Shown piece after piece: positions 1-8,732 of a stretch of DNA of 64,000 nucleotides (the first letter of the stretch is position 1; every line of letters begins with the position of its first letter). The translations under genes and the position numbers were made by a program. Below the pieces are notes generated by a model that was given only the letters and a program-made list of their open reading frames with translations, was not told the origin of the DNA and searched no databases. The DNA is taken from positions 1,116,001 to 1,180,000 of the forward strand of contig NZ_JAEDOX010000001.1 in assembly GCF_017872555.1 (NCBI RefSeq), given 5' to 3'. Source of the stretch: Ruegeria sp. HKCCSA071 (GTDB lineage Bacteria > Pseudomonadota > Alphaproteobacteria > Rhodobacterales > Rhodobacteraceae).

Positions 1-1
1 G

Positions 2-247
2 CGCAAGGGCGGTCCTGCGATAACGAAATCGGACATTCTGATCATCAACAAAACAGATCTCGCCGCCCATGTCGGCGCGTCGCTCGAAGTGATGGAGCGC
101 GACGCCACGCAAATTCGAAAGGGCCGACCTTTCGTGTTTTCGGCCCTACGCCACCGAACGGGCGTTGACGCGATCGTCAGTTTGTTAGCGCAGATTGGGG
201 GTCTGAAAATTGCAGATGGATGTGTTGCAGAGGCTTCTGGCGGTTGA
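2..247 (+). CDS. ureG: UreG urease accessory GTPase, 3' end only
   Basis: This open frame enters from the left edge and stops with TGA at 245-247; about 81 residues remain. UreG is the cytoplasmic SIMIBI-class GTPase that delivers nickel to apo-urease with UreDFH. The visible part carries the family's G4 motif ([10 protein letters not shown]), the VMERD segment and the RPFVFSALR strand near the C terminus. The last dozen residues ([13 protein letters not shown]) run past where UreG proteins usually stop, so the tail may have been altered, but this cannot be judged from the fragment. The nucleotide-binding P-loop and the rest of the urease operon lie outside the window. Confidence 0.85.
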   Translation, partial: RKGGPAITKSDILIINKTDLAAHVGASLEVMERDATQIRKGRPFVFSALRHRTGVDAIVSLLAQIGGLKIADGCVAEASGG

Positions 248-795
248 CGTGTTCCTTTGACGGCGGAATGACGACCGAACCATGTAGCTCGTAGTCCGCT
301 CACAATTTCGTTCTTGGGCGCGGCGAACCGGCCCGATCGCCGATACAGTGCTCCACCGCAAGGTGTCGTGCCGACACCCTCCGAGGATGAACGCAATCGT
401 CATCAATGGGTTATCTTCGGCAAGTCTCCGAAAGAGCTCGTTTGTCTCGTTGCTCGAAGGGTCCACCAGTACTTGCAACCAGTCTTCGCCTTGCCTCAGT
501 TTTCCACTTCAAAATTTGTTGGCGTAACCTGACCATGTTGATCGGTTTATGGGATATGGCCAAAGTATAGAACCCGCCTGAGCATTGGACTTTAGACACT
601 AGGCGACGTGTTTGGGCGGCCAAGGAACCTAGTCATTTGAAGCAGCTAAGTCTGAGTACCCGAGTCCTCAGAACGTCCGAACTTGTGGGCGAAATCGGCC
701 CAAACAAGACCTTGGCGAAATCTGCGGCGAACAGCGACGAGGAGCCCAGAGCGACGGTCTTCTTGCGGAGCAGGCAAGGACATCGCTTTAAAGTT
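248..795. other. 548-base stretch without a convincing gene
   Basis: It lies between the ureG stop and the convergent caspase gene. Short open frames exist on both strands, but none has a credible start with a ribosome binding site. One minus-strand frame (about 500 down to 300) has protein-like composition in part (LVDPSSNETNELFRRLAED) and could be a decayed gene fragment; I do not recognise it. I see no clear terminator, tRNA or repeat. Confidence 0.5.
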
Positions 796-2457
796 TCAAC
801 TGACACGGCGTATTAGAAAATTCAGAAAAAACTGCCCGTCAATCCTGCGCGGCTCGTAGACAAGCCTTCTTCCTGGCGAAAGTCCTTCGGGCAGTTTGAC
901 GCTTATATTGACCTTATAGGGTGTCGCCTGCCCGAAATGCGAACTCAATGTGAAGCGCAATTTCAACTGACCGGAGTCATCGAATTTGCCAGTGAAGTCC
1001 CTAAACCAAGGCCCTTCGGCCGCAAAGCCTTGGGCAGATAGCAAGGTCAGCTTGTCTCCATTGCGATTGATGCGCAAGGCTGCAAGTGGCTCGATTTTTC
1101 CGGGGAAATAGGCCTTGTCGGGCCGACTGGTTGTTTGCCAATAATCATCGTCCCATCTGCGTCTGATTAAGACAATGTAGTCACCATCAAAAGTCGCGAA
1201 AGACGGCGCGACCAACTGATTACAGACTCTTCCTTGCTCTCCTCGAAGTGCGGCAAGAGTTTCACTGGTCTCGAGGCTCTCAGGCGTCAGTCCAAGATTC
1301 TCTCTAGCGCTGATATACCGAGAGAAAGCAGATCTCGTGCGTGGGCCCGCAACACCGTCCGCTGTGCCAGCGCTGCAGCCAACGCGATTTAGCTCAGTTT
1401 GTATATCACGGATCAGGCTGCGCGTCTCTGTATCATCCTTCGCGCTTTGAGGCGATGTCGGCACAAGAGCTGCTACTTTGTCTCGCGCAGTACTACTGTT
1501 GCCCGGCACTTCGTCCTTCTGGTGCTCAGCAAGCAAGTCGTCCCGCAACGAAAGGGCGAGCGCGACTGCAAAATGATCCCTTTCGCCTTCGTATCGCTCC
1601 AGAAACATCTCGATCGCATCAAGCCTTCCGAGCGAACGCGCAAGTTCAAAGTCCGCATAAATCTGGTCTTCGACACGCTCAATTTCTTCCTCTGGCGTCG
1701 AGCCTGCAGCCGCATCTGGAACAAGAAAAATGTCTCTGGCGGGAAGCGAGCCATAAGTAAATGGCTCCTGATAGCCTTCTGTCAGAGTGTAAACCCTGTC
1801 GCGGACTCGCCGAAACAACTTGCCAATCTCAAGTCCGGGTTCCTCGATGTGGTTGAGCAGAGCCTGAGCATAGGGGCTGTTGCGGCCATCGCCGTCAAGC
1901 GCCAGCGTTCCGCTCCTTGCAGCATATCCAACCAACACACCTCCCGGATCGATACGTGCAAGTCCGCGTCCAATTGAGCGGGTGCTGTTTGTGCGCTCCA
2001 TAGTCGCGAGGAATGGATTGTTGCGGCAGGCGTCAACCAACACGATCTTCAAGCCGGGTGCGCCCGCGATGGAGCTAATCAATGTGTTGAGGCGGATTGC
2101 CTCGAGTTCGATGTCACGGTCGCTCCGCAGTTCCGCACTGACAGGGATCAGGAAGTTCGTGTTGTCCAACTCGATGCCGTGGCCGGCGAAGTATACGATG
2201 ACCGACTCGGCGTTTTTTGCCTTTTCTCCAAAGTCACGTATGGCAAGGCGCATGTCGCGGTAATCCAGATCAAGACCTGTTGTGACCTCAAACCCGATCC
2301 TGCGCAATGCCTCTGCAATGTCGATCGCATCATTCGACGGGTTTTTGAGATTGCTGACATGTTGGTAGTTCGCATTGCCAATTACCAAGGCAACTTTGTC
2401 CGCCAGCACCATCGCAGGCAGAAAACAAAACACAACTGAGAACAGGATACGCTTCAT
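796..2457 (-). CDS. Secreted caspase-family (peptidase C14) protein with peptidoglycan-binding-like segment
   Basis: The product has 553 residues from the ATG at 2457, chosen because it begins a clean signal peptide (MKRILFSVVFCFLPAMVLA) directly followed by the caspase fold; an upstream TTG at 2538 would bury that signal. The catalytic dyad is visible: His93 in YFAGHGIE and Cys144 in LVDACRNNPF. The p20-like core covers about residues 20-250. A segment near residues 330-375 (LIRDIQTELNRVGC..ADGVAGPRTR) resembles a PG-binding type 1 repeat. The C-terminal 120 residues are a predicted beta-rich region I do not recognise. The export signal suggests a periplasmic Arg/Lys-specific peptidase, by analogy with other bacterial orthocaspases; the substrate is unknown. 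It sits between ureG and the mobile-element-like cassette, and whether it belongs to that element is unclear. Confidence 0.8.
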   Translation of the reverse strand: MKRILFSVVFCFLPAMVLADKVALVIGNANYQHVSNLKNPSNDAIDIAEALRRIGFEVTTGLDLDYRDMRLAIRDFGEKAKNAESVIVYFAGHGIELDNTNFLIPVSAELRSDRDIELEAIRLNTLISSIAGAPGLKIVLVDACRNNPFLATMERTNSTRSIGRGLARIDPGGVLVGYAARSGTLALDGDGRNSPYAQALLNHIEEPGLEIGKLFRRVRDRVYTLTEGYQEPFTYGSLPARDIFLVPDAAAGSTPEEEIERVEDQIYADFELARSLGRLDAIEMFLERYEGERDHFAVALALSLRDDLLAEHQKDEVPGNSSTARDKVAALVPTSPQSAKDDTETRSLIRDIQTELNRVGCSAGTADGVAGPRTRSAFSRYISARENLGLTPESLETSETLAALRGEQGRVCNQLVAPSFATFDGDYIVLIRRRWDDDYWQTTSRPDKAYFPGKIEPLAALRINRNGDKLTLLSAQGFAAEGPWFRDFTGKFDDSGQLKLRFTLSSHFGQATPYKVNISVKLPEGLSPGRRLVYEPRRIDGQFFLNFLIRRVS

Positions 2458-2677
2458 GTGAAATATCGCCGTTAACGCGTCTACCATATGAACGTTTCCA
2501 CACTTTCGGAATTCAATCAATATGACCGGCGTGGACAAGCTCTAGCTCGGCTTAGGCCGCATAGCGGAGTTCGGGATTGACACGACGAAGGTTCGCTTCC
2601 CGCCCTTCAGACCCAATGACCAAGGTTTGGCTGTGCGGTTCAAGGCCGAATACCGGCCTCGAACTCTATTTTCTGTT
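2458..2677. other. Spacer between caspase gene and terminase gene
   Basis: About 220 bases, probably holding the left boundary of the cassette. A 6-bp hairpin (AGGCCG at 2643-2648 with CGGCCT at 2654-2659) lies just downstream of the terminase stop on the minus strand but has no T-tract, so it is only a weak terminator candidate. A minus-strand open tail reading ..NPELRYAA ends near 2556 and has no start or ribosome binding site. No CAGGGAA-type motif like that at the right end was found here. Confidence 0.4.
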
Positions 2678-4156
2678 CTACCGCCGTCTTATCCGCTCAC
2701 GATTTCGCTCCCGACGTTCGAAGTTGATCTGGTTATCGCGACCCAGCGCCCGGTAGAAGCCCTGGCCCTTGGACCAGTTCGGAAAATGGGCAAAGCTGTC
2801 GACCTGATCGTCGTTTCGCCCGCGCGGAAAGGACTGCAGTTCCCGTTTGAACGCCGCCAGCCAGGGTGCATCTGCAGGCAGATGCACCTTGCCCTCTTCG
2901 ACAGGACCGCACGCGGACTGGAAACGGGTTTCCTTGTCCTTGTCAGGTCTAATGCGTTCATAGCGCCGACGGTCATCACGAAACAACTCGTCCAGAAGCG
3001 GTTTGCCGGAGGCCGCATCTTCGATCAGAACGCGATCCGGATCCCAACGGCCGACAAGCTGCAGCGCCTTGGCTTTCAGGTCTGGGTAGTCCACCTGCCC
3101 GCGCCAGACGTCGAGAAGGTACCACGCATTTTCGCGGAACCCCCAGGTTGTACAGGCCGAGAAGTCGGACCGGGGATCCGCAGACATCCCCGTATCCCAG
3201 CTTTGAACAACCAGCTGGAACCATTGGCGATCTTCGACGGTCTCGTAGGTCCCGAACCATTCCCAGCGCAGCGGCGATCCGTCTGGCGCAACTGGGTTCT
3301 GCTGATACTGGCAATTGAACACAGCTGCGCCCATTTCGCGACGCTTGGTATCCAGCGTGTTCTGATCCAAACGAGACGGGCAAAGAAGATCACCCGGTTT
3401 GTGGTGCATGACCCTTCCAAACCCAAGAGGCACCGTTTCATGTTCTTCGGCGATGGCAGACAGATACAGGTGCCGATAGGTACCGCGTTCCAGCACGTAG
3501 CCCGGCGAATCCATCTCGGGCAACCGCTGTGCAACCATGACAACGCGCCCCTCGGCCGGGTTGTCAAAGCGCGACAGCAAGTTTCCCTCAATAAACTCCT
3601 GTGCCTTGGCCAGTTCAGCTTCGGAACCCGCATCACCCGCTTTCAGCGGATCATCGATGATGATGTAATCGGCACTATGGCCAGTGACAGAGCAGCCGAT
3701 GGAGACAGCCTTGCGACTGCCTCCCTTTGTGGTGCGGATTTCTTCTGAGGTGTTGCCCTTTTTGGCCAAGACCGTTTCAGGGAACATTTCCCGGTACCAG
3801 CGCGCGGACATGATCCGACGACAATCTTCGGAATGCTTGCGCGCCAGATCCAGCCCGTAGCTGGCAACAATGATTTTGGCGCTGGGGTTATGCCCCAGAA
3901 GATAAGCGACATATGCAACGGCCACGGTGACTGATTTCAGGCAACGTGGCGGGATGTTGATGATCAGCCGCTTGTTTTCGCCTCGGCGGACATTGTCCAA
4001 CTCATGGCACATGGCCCGCACATGCCAGGCCGGATCAAAGCCGCGGTCCGTCCCTTGATGCAGCGTGTCAAACACGCGCCACACAAAGGGAAAGAAATTG
4101 TCCCGGCAAACCTCGCGCGCGACCTGCCGGACCATTTTGGGATCAGGAGCCGACAT
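2678..4156 (-). CDS. Phage terminase large subunit
   Basis: The product has 492 residues. The ATG at 4156 is preferred because GAGG lies at proper spacing upstream; an adjacent ATG at 4159 is possible. The N-terminal ATPase shows a Walker A variant (NIPPRCLKS, the PPRxxKS form common in this family) and Walker B (YIIIDDPLKAGDA). The C-terminal RNase H-like nuclease shows its acidic positions in QSWDTG, LIEDAASGK and NDDQVDSFAH. Both the packaging motor and the nuclease therefore look intact. The start overlaps the end of the DUF5681 gene by 14 bases, so the two are translationally coupled. No portal or capsid gene follows, so any DNA it packages would need structural proteins from elsewhere. 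It could also be a domesticated remnant, though no frame damage is seen. Confidence 0.85.
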   Translation of the reverse strand: MSAPDPKMVRQVAREVCRDNFFPFVWRVFDTLHQGTDRGFDPAWHVRAMCHELDNVRRGENKRLIINIPPRCLKSVTVAVAYVAYLLGHNPSAKIIVASYGLDLARKHSEDCRRIMSARWYREMFPETVLAKKGNTSEEIRTTKGGSRKAVSIGCSVTGHSADYIIIDDPLKAGDAGSEAELAKAQEFIEGNLLSRFDNPAEGRVVMVAQRLPEMDSPGYVLERGTYRHLYLSAIAEEHETVPLGFGRVMHHKPGDLLCPSRLDQNTLDTKRREMGAAVFNCQYQQNPVAPDGSPLRWEWFGTYETVEDRQWFQLVVQSWDTGMSADPRSDFSACTTWGFRENAWYLLDVWRGQVDYPDLKAKALQLVGRWDPDRVLIEDAASGKPLLDELFRDDRRRYERIRPDKDKETRFQSACGPVEEGKVHLPADAPWLAAFKRELQSFPRGRNDDQVDSFAHFPNWSKGQGFYRALGRDNQINFERRERNRERIRRR

Positions 4157-4577
4157 CATTGGCCTCTTCATCTTCAGGACCGCCGTCACCATCCGGGTGA
4201 CTGGAAAAGAAATCCCGGAGGATTTCGTAGTCGACAGCGTCCGGCTCAACCGCACGGACGCTTTCTTGCGCGTCCATGTCACTTGTGTTGAACAGATCTG
4301 CGTCCAGCTTCAGCAGCGCCATCAACAATTTCGTGTCGCCATTCAACGCGCCAGCCGTGAGCCGCTTGGCAATTGCCTCAGCCTTGGAAATCCGGATTTC
4401 GTGGCTGCCTTCGCGAACTGTAATCTTTGTTTCCAGTTCGCGTTTCAAGCTGGCGTTCACGCCTTTAGCACCTTTCGGCCGCCCTTTCGGATTGCCGGAT
4501 CGGCCTTCTTTGAACCGGGTTGCTTTGGGCGGCTTGCCGTAGCCCACCTCATACTCTTCTTTCGTATCGTCGGACAT
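4143..4577 (-). CDS. DUF5681 family protein, possible terminase partner
   Basis: The product has 144 residues. Its ATG at 4577 has a strong AGGAGG ribosome binding site seven bases upstream. The N-terminal half has the basic Gly/Pro-rich signature of the DUF5681 family (RFKEGRSGNPKGRPKGAKG), followed by a helical segment; the C terminus is acidic (DGDGGPEDEEAND). The gene overlaps the methyltransferase gene upstream by 29 bases and the terminase gene downstream by 14. A small basic DNA-binding-like protein directly before a large terminase is in the usual position of a small terminase subunit. That role is inference from position only; the family has no established function that I know of. 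Confidence 0.7.
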   Translation of the reverse strand: MSDDTKEEYEVGYGKPPKATRFKEGRSGNPKGRPKGAKGVNASLKRELETKITVREGSHEIRISKAEAIAKRLTAGALNGDTKLLMALLKLDADLFNTSDMDAQESVRAVEPDAVDYEILRDFFSSHPDGDGGPEDEEANDVGS

Positions 4578-5964
4578 GACCCACCTCCTGTTCTGAAGTG
4601 GTGTCGTTGGCCGCAGAACGCGCATCGAACGCCTGGCCTGTCACCGAATGCACGGCGCGCTCGCCAGTCATTTCCTGCCAACGGCGGATGGCGACATCCA
4701 CATAGGCCGGATCGAGCTCAATGAGCCGCGCCTGGCGCCCGGTTTTCTCAGCTGCCAGCAACTTCGCGCCGGACCCTCCAAAGACGTCCAGCACGACATC
4801 GCCGCGATGGCTCACATCCATGATGGCATCTGCCACCAAAGCTGTCGGCTTCACCGTGGGATGATCTGAGAGATCCGCCTCGCGCCCTGCCCCAAAGCTG
4901 TTCACACCGGCGTAATCCCAGACGTTGGTCCGGTTGCGCCCGTGTTTGCCCAGCTCGACGTTGTTGATGTGCGGCGCACCAGGCTTCTTGAAAACGCAAA
5001 TCAGCTCATGCTTTGAGCGATAAAGGCTGCCCATGCCTCCGTTCGTCTTGTTCCAGACGCAGAGATTGATGAGGTCCAATCCAGCTGCTTTGCCCGCCGT
5101 AATCAGTTCTTCGATATGACGCCAGTCCATGCAGATCATCGCGATGCCTCCGTTCGGCAGGCAGTCAAACAACTGCGTGATCGCGCCTGAAAGAAAGCCG
5201 CGGAACTCGCTATCCGTCATTTCTCCCGACGCCATGGCAAACTCGCGGTGTTCGGCGCTATTGCCGGACCGCACATGCCCATTGACAGGCACGTTGTAAG
5301 GCGGATCGGTGAAGACTATCTGCGGGGTCTCGCCTTCCAGCAAGGTGTCGTAGCTCTGGGCTTGAAGGGCGTCCCCGCAGAAAATGCGATGATCTCCGAG
5401 AACCCAGAGGTCGCCCGGCTGCGCAATTGCGGGTGCCGCAAGGTTCGGCGTCTCAACAGTTTCCGCTACAGATACCGTCACCTCACCGACGCTGTCGATA
5501 ATGATGTCGATCTCCGGTGTTTCGAACCCTGTGATGTCCAGATCAAAGTTCAACTCGCCATCAAGGTTGAGGTCCATCAGCTCGGCAAATTCGATCTGCA
5601 ACGCCGCTTCATTCCAGTCCGACAATTCCGCCAGCTTATTGTCCGCAATGCGCAGAGCGCGCACTTCCGCTTCTGACAAATGATCCGCGACAACAGTCGG
5701 TACGGAATTCAACCCCAGGGCCTTAGCGGCCTCATAGCGGCCATGACCCGCGATGATTGTGCCCGAACCATCCAACAGGATCGGAGTGACAAAGCCAAAC
5801 TGGGCCACCGATGCTTTCAGTTTGTCGACATTCTTGGCCGCGTGCACGCGGTTGTTGTTGGCGTAGGGCTTGATCTGGCTGATCTGGGATTGGATAACTT
5901 TTTCGGCCATCCAGATAGGCGTATTGGACGCCCGAACGTCGCTGTGTGTGTTTTTGGCAGGCAT
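4549..5964 (-). CDS. ParB-like domain fused to beta-class DNA adenine/cytosine-N4 methyltransferase
   Basis: The product has 471 residues. The ATG at 5964 follows an AGGAGG site; the open frame runs further upstream but without family sequence. Residues about 20-130 form a ParB/Srx nuclease-like domain, with GTIIAGHGRYEAAKALG and RALRIADNKL as its typical boxes. The methyltransferase follows. The catalytic motif TDPPYN precedes the AdoMet motif DVFGGSG, which is the beta order, and SDHPTVKP lies between. Such fusions are common in alphaproteobacterial prophages and islands. It would methylate a specific site on DNA; specificity cannot be read from sequence. As first gene of the left operon it could mark element DNA for protection or for recognition by the terminase below it (inference). 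Confidence 0.85.
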   Translation of the reverse strand: MPAKNTHSDVRASNTPIWMAEKVIQSQISQIKPYANNNRVHAAKNVDKLKASVAQFGFVTPILLDGSGTIIAGHGRYEAAKALGLNSVPTVVADHLSEAEVRALRIADNKLAELSDWNEAALQIEFAELMDLNLDGELNFDLDITGFETPEIDIIIDSVGEVTVSVAETVETPNLAAPAIAQPGDLWVLGDHRIFCGDALQAQSYDTLLEGETPQIVFTDPPYNVPVNGHVRSGNSAEHREFAMASGEMTDSEFRGFLSGAITQLFDCLPNGGIAMICMDWRHIEELITAGKAAGLDLINLCVWNKTNGGMGSLYRSKHELICVFKKPGAPHINNVELGKHGRNRTNVWDYAGVNSFGAGREADLSDHPTVKPTALVADAIMDVSHRGDVVLDVFGGSGAKLLAAEKTGRQARLIELDPAYVDVAIRRWQEMTGERAVHSVTGQAFDARSAANDTTSEQEVGHVRRYERRV

Positions 5965-6412
5965 AACCGCCTCCTTTTGCGTGACGCCGCGCGGACGTCG
6001 AGATGGAGGGATCGCGCTGGAAAATCGGAGAGAGCACAAATCGCAACTCCCCGGACCAATCGATCCGAGACGTTGCTCCTTTGAATGCTCTCTGCGGAAA
6101 CCTGTGTTTCCAATGAGTGCTGCCTGCGGGAGCAGTTTCCCGCCCTGATAGTCCGGGCGATTAGGTCGAATGTAGGTGCCATCATTAGGAGACGCACCCC
6201 CCAAAACCAAAAGTAACCGATTAAGATTGTTGACGAATAATCGGGGGTACGGCAGCAACGCCCTGCAAAACTCACCCCTCTTGGGATTGCCCCAGAAAGA
6301 GCTGGACTGTTGCTGTGAACCACGCATCACTGAACCCACGCCCGAGCCATTCGGACGCTCCTCGGTACCAGGGTTTGGCGTTCCGCCAACCCCAGATCAG
6401 AGGAGACAATAC
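5965..6412. promoter_or_regulatory. Divergent control region of the cassette
   Basis: 448 bases separate the two divergent operons, so both sets of promoters and operators must lie here. A TTGACG hexamer at 6230-6235 is a possible -35 for the rightward operon, but no good -10 follows at 17 bases. The region holds GC-rich patches around 6120-6160. No gene with a ribosome binding site was seen. Confidence 0.5.
6371..6393. promoter_or_regulatory. Inverted repeat just upstream of the DUF3489 ribosome binding site
   Basis: The arms GGGTTTGGCG (6371-6380) and CGCCAACCCC (6384-6393) pair at nine of ten positions around a 3-base loop. The repeat ends about eight bases before the GAGGAG ribosome binding site at 6400-6405. 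It could be an operator or an RNA hairpin controlling translation of the recombinase operon; DUF3489, which looks like a helix-turn-helix protein, is an obvious candidate to bind it. This is inference. Confidence 0.4.
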
Positions 6413-6643
6413 ATGTCCAAATCCAAACAAACCAAAATTGACAAGGTGCAACACTTGTTGCGCCGCCCGAGCGGCGCCAGCATTGAGGCGCTCTGCAAAG
6501 CAACGGGGTGGCAACCTCATTCGGTCCGAGCTGCATTGAGTGGGCTGCGGAAGACAGCCGCAACGATTGAACGGCGCAAATCCGACAAGCCACATGGTTT
6601 TTCCACATATCACCTCACAGCAAACAAGGGCGGCGAGTCATGA
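6413..6643 (+). CDS. DUF3489 small DNA-binding-like protein
   Basis: The product has 76 residues, with its ATG eight bases after GAGGAGA. It matches the DUF3489 pattern: a basic start (SKSKQTKIDKVQHLL), then a helix-turn-helix-like stretch (GASIEALCKATGWQPHSVRA) and a short C-terminal strand region. The fold suggests DNA binding. The gene opens an operon in which each following gene starts inside the previous stop (ATGA at 6640-6643), and DUF3489-DUF2924-recombinase is a recurrent trio in alphaproteobacterial genomes as I recall. A transcriptional regulator or recombination directionality factor are the two reasonable guesses. Confidence 0.75.
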   Translation: MSKSKQTKIDKVQHLLRRPSGASIEALCKATGWQPHSVRAALSGLRKTAATIERRKSDKPHGFSTYHLTANKGGES

Positions 6644-7056
6644 CGAAGACGAGCGATGTCGCCGATCTGGCCGCCATGGGTCGAACGGATCTGGTCACGC
6701 TTTGGCAGCAGCTGTTTGATCAGCCTGCCCCCGCCATGCTCAGCCAACCCTTTCTGCGCCGCTTTATCGCCTTTGAGATGCAGTCCCGCCGTCATGGCAG
6801 GCTACCCCGCCAGGTCAAAGCCACGCTGGAAAAGGGCTCTGGGAAGAAACCCCGGCCTACATGCCCTGCCCTAAAACCCGGCGGGCGCCTGCTACGCGAG
6901 TGGAATAGTGTGACCCATGTAGTCGACGTTACAGAAGACGGCTTCACTTGGAACGGTCGGTCCTATCGCTCACTCTCGGCCATCGCCCGAGAGATTACCG
7001 GCGCGCATTGGTCAGGGCCGCGTTTCTTTGGGCTCACCGGCAAGGCGGCCAAATGA
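6640..7056 (+). CDS. DUF2924 protein, recombinase-associated
   Basis: The product has 138 residues. Its start overlaps the DUF3489 stop by four bases and its stop overlaps the recombinase start by four, so all three are translationally coupled. Residues 1-70 are helical with an FLRRFIAFEMQSRRHG segment. The second half holds the DUF2924 signature RLLREWNSVTHVVDVTEDGFTWNGRSYRSLSAIA (residues about 83-117), a small beta/helix unit that resembles a DNA-binding accessory domain. Its function is not established. The tight coupling to a serine recombinase suggests an accessory or directionality factor. Confidence 0.75.
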   Translation: MTKTSDVADLAAMGRTDLVTLWQQLFDQPAPAMLSQPFLRRFIAFEMQSRRHGRLPRQVKATLEKGSGKKPRPTCPALKPGGRLLREWNSVTHVVDVTEDGFTWNGRSYRSLSAIAREITGAHWSGPRFFGLTGKAAK

Positions 7057-8732
7057 GCCCGCGCCGTAAAATCCGATGCGCCATCTACACGCGCAAGTCC
7101 TCAGAAGATGGTCTGGATCAGGACTTCAATTCGCTGGATGCGCAATATGAGGCCTGCGCGGCCTATGTCGCAAGCCAGCGACATGAAGGCTGGACCCTGT
7201 TGTCCGGGCGCTACGATGACGGTGGCCTGTCGGGCGGCACCCTAGAGCGACCCGCCCTTCAGCGCCTTCTTGAAGAGATCGATGCCGGGCGTATTGACAT
7301 GGTGGTGGTCTACAAGATTGACCGGCTGACCCGGTCGCTTGCCGACTTCTCTAAGCTGGTCGACCGGCTGGAACAGGCAAACTGTTCTTTTGTGTCCGTC
7401 ACGCAGGCCTTCAATACCTCATCTTCCATGGGCCGGTTAACGCTGAATGTGCTGTTGTCCTTTGCTCAGTTTGAACGGGAAGTCACCGCCGAACGTATTC
7501 GCGACAAGATTGCAGCGTCGAAGAAGAAGGGGCTTTGGATGGGTGGCAACCTGCCTCTGGGCTATGATCGCCACCCCGATCCGAAGGCAAGAACGCTGGT
7601 GGTGAATGAAGAGGAGGCCAGAACGGTCCGGCATCTCTTTGGGCTTTATGACGAGCTTGGTTGCCTGCGCAAAGTAGAAGAACGGGCAACGGCAGAAGAC
7701 CTGCGGTCAAAACGGGTTGTTCGGACAGATGGCAGTGTGAAGGGGGATTGTCCGCTGTCACGGGGTCAAATCTATTACCTGCTGCGCAATCCGGTCTATC
7801 TCGGAAAAATCCGCCACAAGGATAAGATCTGGGACGGACAACATCCGGCGATCATCGATCAGGACATCTGGGACCGGGTGCAGGAAAAAATGCGACAGGC
7901 CTCCAACCGCTCGCGGGCACGCGGCGACTCCGATGCGCGCCAACACTCCACTGACCCCGGGGCCTGGCTCACCGGTCTGCTGTATGACGAAACTGGTGAT
8001 CGGTTGACGCCGACCCACACCACGCGCAAAGGCCGACGGTTGCGCTACTATATCTCCAATCGACTGATCTCAGGCGGCAAGGATATCTCTGGCTGGCGAC
8101 TGCCCGGCCCAGCGCTGGAAAACGCGGTCATTGATGTCATCGTCAGACATTTGCAAGACGCCGCCGCGGCGCACCAAGTACTGGCGCAGCCGGAGGCCGG
8201 GTCAGCCGAGGCAGTTCAGACTTCAGTTGCGGATTTAGTAACCCGGCTTCTAGGCCATGGCTGTCAGATCGGCGCTGCTCTTCTGGCCAAAGGCAAACTT
8301 GCACGAGGACAGATCGACCTCGAATTTAACCCCAAAACTCTGGCAAGCGCAGTTGGCATTGCTGCGGACCAACTGCACCCGGATCTCACCCACGTCACCG
8401 CATCTTTCGATCTGCGCCGCCGCGGCGTCGAGGCCAAGGTCATCGCCGGAGACATGGCACCCCAACCTGATCCCCACCTCCGGTCCATGCTGATCCGCGC
8501 CCATGGCTGGGCCCGTGATCTGAAGGCCGGAGTTCAACTGATGGAGATTGCCCGCCGCGAAAGCGTCCCTGACGCCTTCATCCGCACCCGTGCTCAGCTC
8601 GCCTTTCTCTCACCAAAGATTCAAACGGCGATTCTCGACGGGAGCCAGCCGCCCGAACTCACACTCAAGCGTCTGGTCAGCGTGACCCACCCACTTGAAT
8701 GGTCCGAACAGGAACGCCTGTTCGGCTTCTGA
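7053..8732 (+). CDS. Large serine recombinase
   Basis: The product has 559 residues. The ATG at 7053 overlaps the DUF2924 stop. The N-terminal resolvase/invertase domain (about residues 8-160) shows the catalytic YTRKSS motif with Ser16 as probable nucleophile, VYKIDRLTRS as the conserved arginine region, and the long E helix (RLTLNVLLSFAQFEREVTAERI). A recombinase domain follows (about 180-300; NPVYLGKIRHKDKIWDG), then a zinc-ribbon-like region that appears to lack the usual four Cys, and a long C-terminal part. Length and domain order fit phage integrase-type serine recombinases that join attP and attB. The repeat-rich tract 20-200 bases downstream is in the place where an att end would be expected. 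Confidence 0.9.
   Translation: MSPRRKIRCAIYTRKSSEDGLDQDFNSLDAQYEACAAYVASQRHEGWTLLSGRYDDGGLSGGTLERPALQRLLEEIDAGRIDMVVVYKIDRLTRSLADFSKLVDRLEQANCSFVSVTQAFNTSSSMGRLTLNVLLSFAQFEREVTAERIRDKIAASKKKGLWMGGNLPLGYDRHPDPKARTLVVNEEEARTVRHLFGLYDELGCLRKVEERATAEDLRSKRVVRTDGSVKGDCPLSRGQIYYLLRNPVYLGKIRHKDKIWDGQHPAIIDQDIWDRVQEKMRQASNRSRARGDSDARQHSTDPGAWLTGLLYDETGDRLTPTHTTRKGRRLRYYISNRLISGGKDISGWRLPGPALENAVIDVIVRHLQDAAAAHQVLAQPEAGSAEAVQTSVADLVTRLLGHGCQIGAALLAKGKLARGQIDLEFNPKTLASAVGIAADQLHPDLTHVTASFDLRRRGVEAKVIAGDMAPQPDPHLRSMLIRAHGWARDLKAGVQLMEIARRESVPDAFIRTRAQLAFLSPKIQTAILDGSQPPELTLKRLVSVTHPLEWSEQERLFGF

Noticed and set aside
2543-2665. Minus-strand fragment ending ..NPELRYAA after the terminase gene
   Set aside because: It has stops upstream, no start and no ribosome binding site; it may be an intergenic repeat but I could not confirm any second copy in the window.
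2627-3748. A 373-codon plus-strand open frame
   Set aside because: It is antisense to the terminase gene and shows no recognisable motif or ribosome binding site.
2678-4156. Part of a gene transfer agent cluster
   Set aside because: Gene transfer agents of this group have portal, protease, capsid and tail genes directly after the terminase; none is here and the recombinase context is different.
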